IMG/VR virus record: IMGVR_UViG_3300008113_008236
Location: 1 to 34,214 of that record
Length of the DNA: 34,214 bases
Direction: 5' to 3' (one strand)
Origin: a virus
Part shown: positions 33,466 through 34,214 of the stretch, piece by piece
Layout: every line of letters starts with the position of its first letter
How positions within the stretch are numbered: the stretch's first letter is position 1
The notes under the pieces: model-generated
Told to the model about the DNA's origin: nothing
Seen by the model: the letters and a program-made list of their open reading frames with translations, nothing else
The model's database searches: none
Position numbers and translations under genes: made by a program

Positions 33466-34214
33466 ATGAACAAAAATTTCGATTATTTAGGTAACACATT
33501 TCAAATTCAATTACTAAATCAAATAGTAGTTGATAAGGACTTCTCATCGTCTATTATGGACGTGATTGAGTCATCGTACTTTGACAACAAGTACTTCAAA
33601 ATCATCTTGCAGATGATAAAAGAATACTATGTAAAGTACGAATCAACGCCTAATTTCGAAACTCTTGACCAAATTGTTAAGTCAGAAATTTCACAGGAAA
33701 TCGTTGCAAAAGTGGTCTTAGATACCTTGAAACAGGTAAAAGATGCACCTTTTGAAGGTACAGTATTCGTTCAGGAGAAAGCTTTAAAGTTCTGTAAACA
33801 ACAAGAACTTCAAAAGGCGATGGACAAAGCTCAGAAAATCATTACAGAAGGTGATTTCGAGTCTTACGATAAGGTTGAAGGATTGGTGAGAAACGCGTTA
33901 CAAGTCGGTGAAATCGACAAAGGACAGACGGACATATTCGCTAACTTGGATACCGTATTAGACGAGGATTATCGTCACCCAATTCCAATGGGAATCCCTG
34001 GAATTGATAGACTACTTAAGGGTGGTTTGGCCAAAGGTGAGATTGGTGTTATTCTAGCTCCAACAGGGGTGGGTAAGACAACTATCTTAACCAAAATTGC
34101 GAACACAGCATTCAACTTGGGGTATAATGTTCTCCAAGTATTTTTTGAGGATAACCCAAAGATTATCCAAAGAAAACACTTCACACTTTGGACGGGTATC
34201 GAACCCGATAACTT
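33466..34214 (+). CDS. 41: Replicative DNA helicase (T4 gp41/DnaB-like), N-terminal part
   Basis: The gene begins at the ATG at 33466 and runs off the right end of the window; 249 residues are visible. The first 150 residues form the helical N-terminal domain (FDYLGNTFQIQLLNQIVVD, DVIESSYFDNKYFKIILQMI) characteristic of DnaB-type helicases. The ATPase domain begins with IPMGIPGIDRLLKGGLAKGE and has Walker A APTGVGKTT (198-206), followed by an acidic residue pair (FFEDN) at the end of the next strand, as in RecA-fold helicases. In T4, gp41 unwinds the fork as a hexamer and partners the primase gp61. Walker B and later motifs lie beyond the edge. There is no Shine-Dalgarno; the leader reads TTTTAAATTAATAT. 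Confidence 0.9.
   Translation, partial: MNKNFDYLGNTFQIQLLNQIVVDKDFSSSIMDVIESSYFDNKYFKIILQMIKEYYVKYESTPNFETLDQIVKSEISQEIVAKVVLDTLKQVKDAPFEGTVFVQEKALKFCKQQELQKAMDKAQKIITEGDFESYDKVEGLVRNALQVGEIDKGQTDIFANLDTVLDEDYRHPIPMGIPGIDRLLKGGLAKGEIGVILAPTGVGKTTILTKIANTAFNLGYNVLQVFFEDNPKIIQRKHFTLWTGIEPDN

Noticed and set aside
1-34214. tRNA genes, integrase, insertion sequences, attachment sites
   Set aside because: I found no cloverleaf-like sequences with CCA-type ends, no recombinase motifs and no flanked terminal repeats while reading both strands. Absence by eye is not proof; a dedicated tRNA scan would settle it.

Overview
The window is a piece of an AT-rich genome of a T4-like, contractile-tailed phage. 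It is framed by T4-type replication genes: the C-terminus of a family B DNA polymerase (gp43) at the left edge, and gp32-like ssDNA-binding protein, UvsX recombinase, a 5'-3' exonuclease and a gp41/DnaB-type helicase at the right. Between them lies a long tail and baseplate module (sheath, tube, chaperone, tape measure, LysM/gp53-like protein, two giant baseplate proteins). The host is probably a Bacteroidota bacterium. Almost no start codon has a Shine-Dalgarno sequence, leaders are A/T-rich, and the gp32 promoter reads TTTG-N19-TATCTTTA, close to the Bacteroidota consensus TTTG-N19/21-TAnnTTTG. The host call is inference; no tRNA, integrase or host gene is visible.

Layout. (1) 1-837, plus strand: polymerase C-terminus. 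(2) 814-5993, minus strand: a compact operon read right to left as SET-domain protein, SNF2-type helicase, a Mn-type superoxide dismutase fused to a possible PD-(D/E)xK nuclease, a 373-aa probable virion protein and a 111-aa beta-rich protein. (3) 6036-7875, plus strand: three tail or neck-type proteins, then a convergent 53-aa ribbon-helix-helix regulator on the minus strand. (4) 8155-15669: sheath, HAD-like phosphatase, tube, tail assembly chaperone with a probable +1 frameshift extension, and a tape-measure gene split by one in-frame TAA. (5) 15712-28800: a 1672-aa baseplate protein with an OmpA-like insert, a LysM protein and a 2585-aa hub-like protein with a (Gly-Thr-Ser)8 linker and an IPT/TIG domain, packed end to end. 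(6) 28832-29647: two small proteins. (7) 29746-34214: the replication and recombination cluster.

Regulation visible in the sequence: late-type genes on both strands are preceded by a TATTTAT(A/C/T) element, the opposite orientation to T4's TATAAATA. Strong rho-independent hairpins follow the sheath, tube, chaperone, the 195-aa protein and gp32. Tandem 8-bp sites lie directly before the RHH gene.

The most notable points are the SOD-nuclease-like fusion with all four metal ligands intact, the probable +1 frameshift in the tail chaperone (slippery TTT TTT C, with the terminator stem ending the extended frame), the in-frame stop in the tape measure, and the SET/SNF2 pair. No gene-free stretch exceeds 300 bases.
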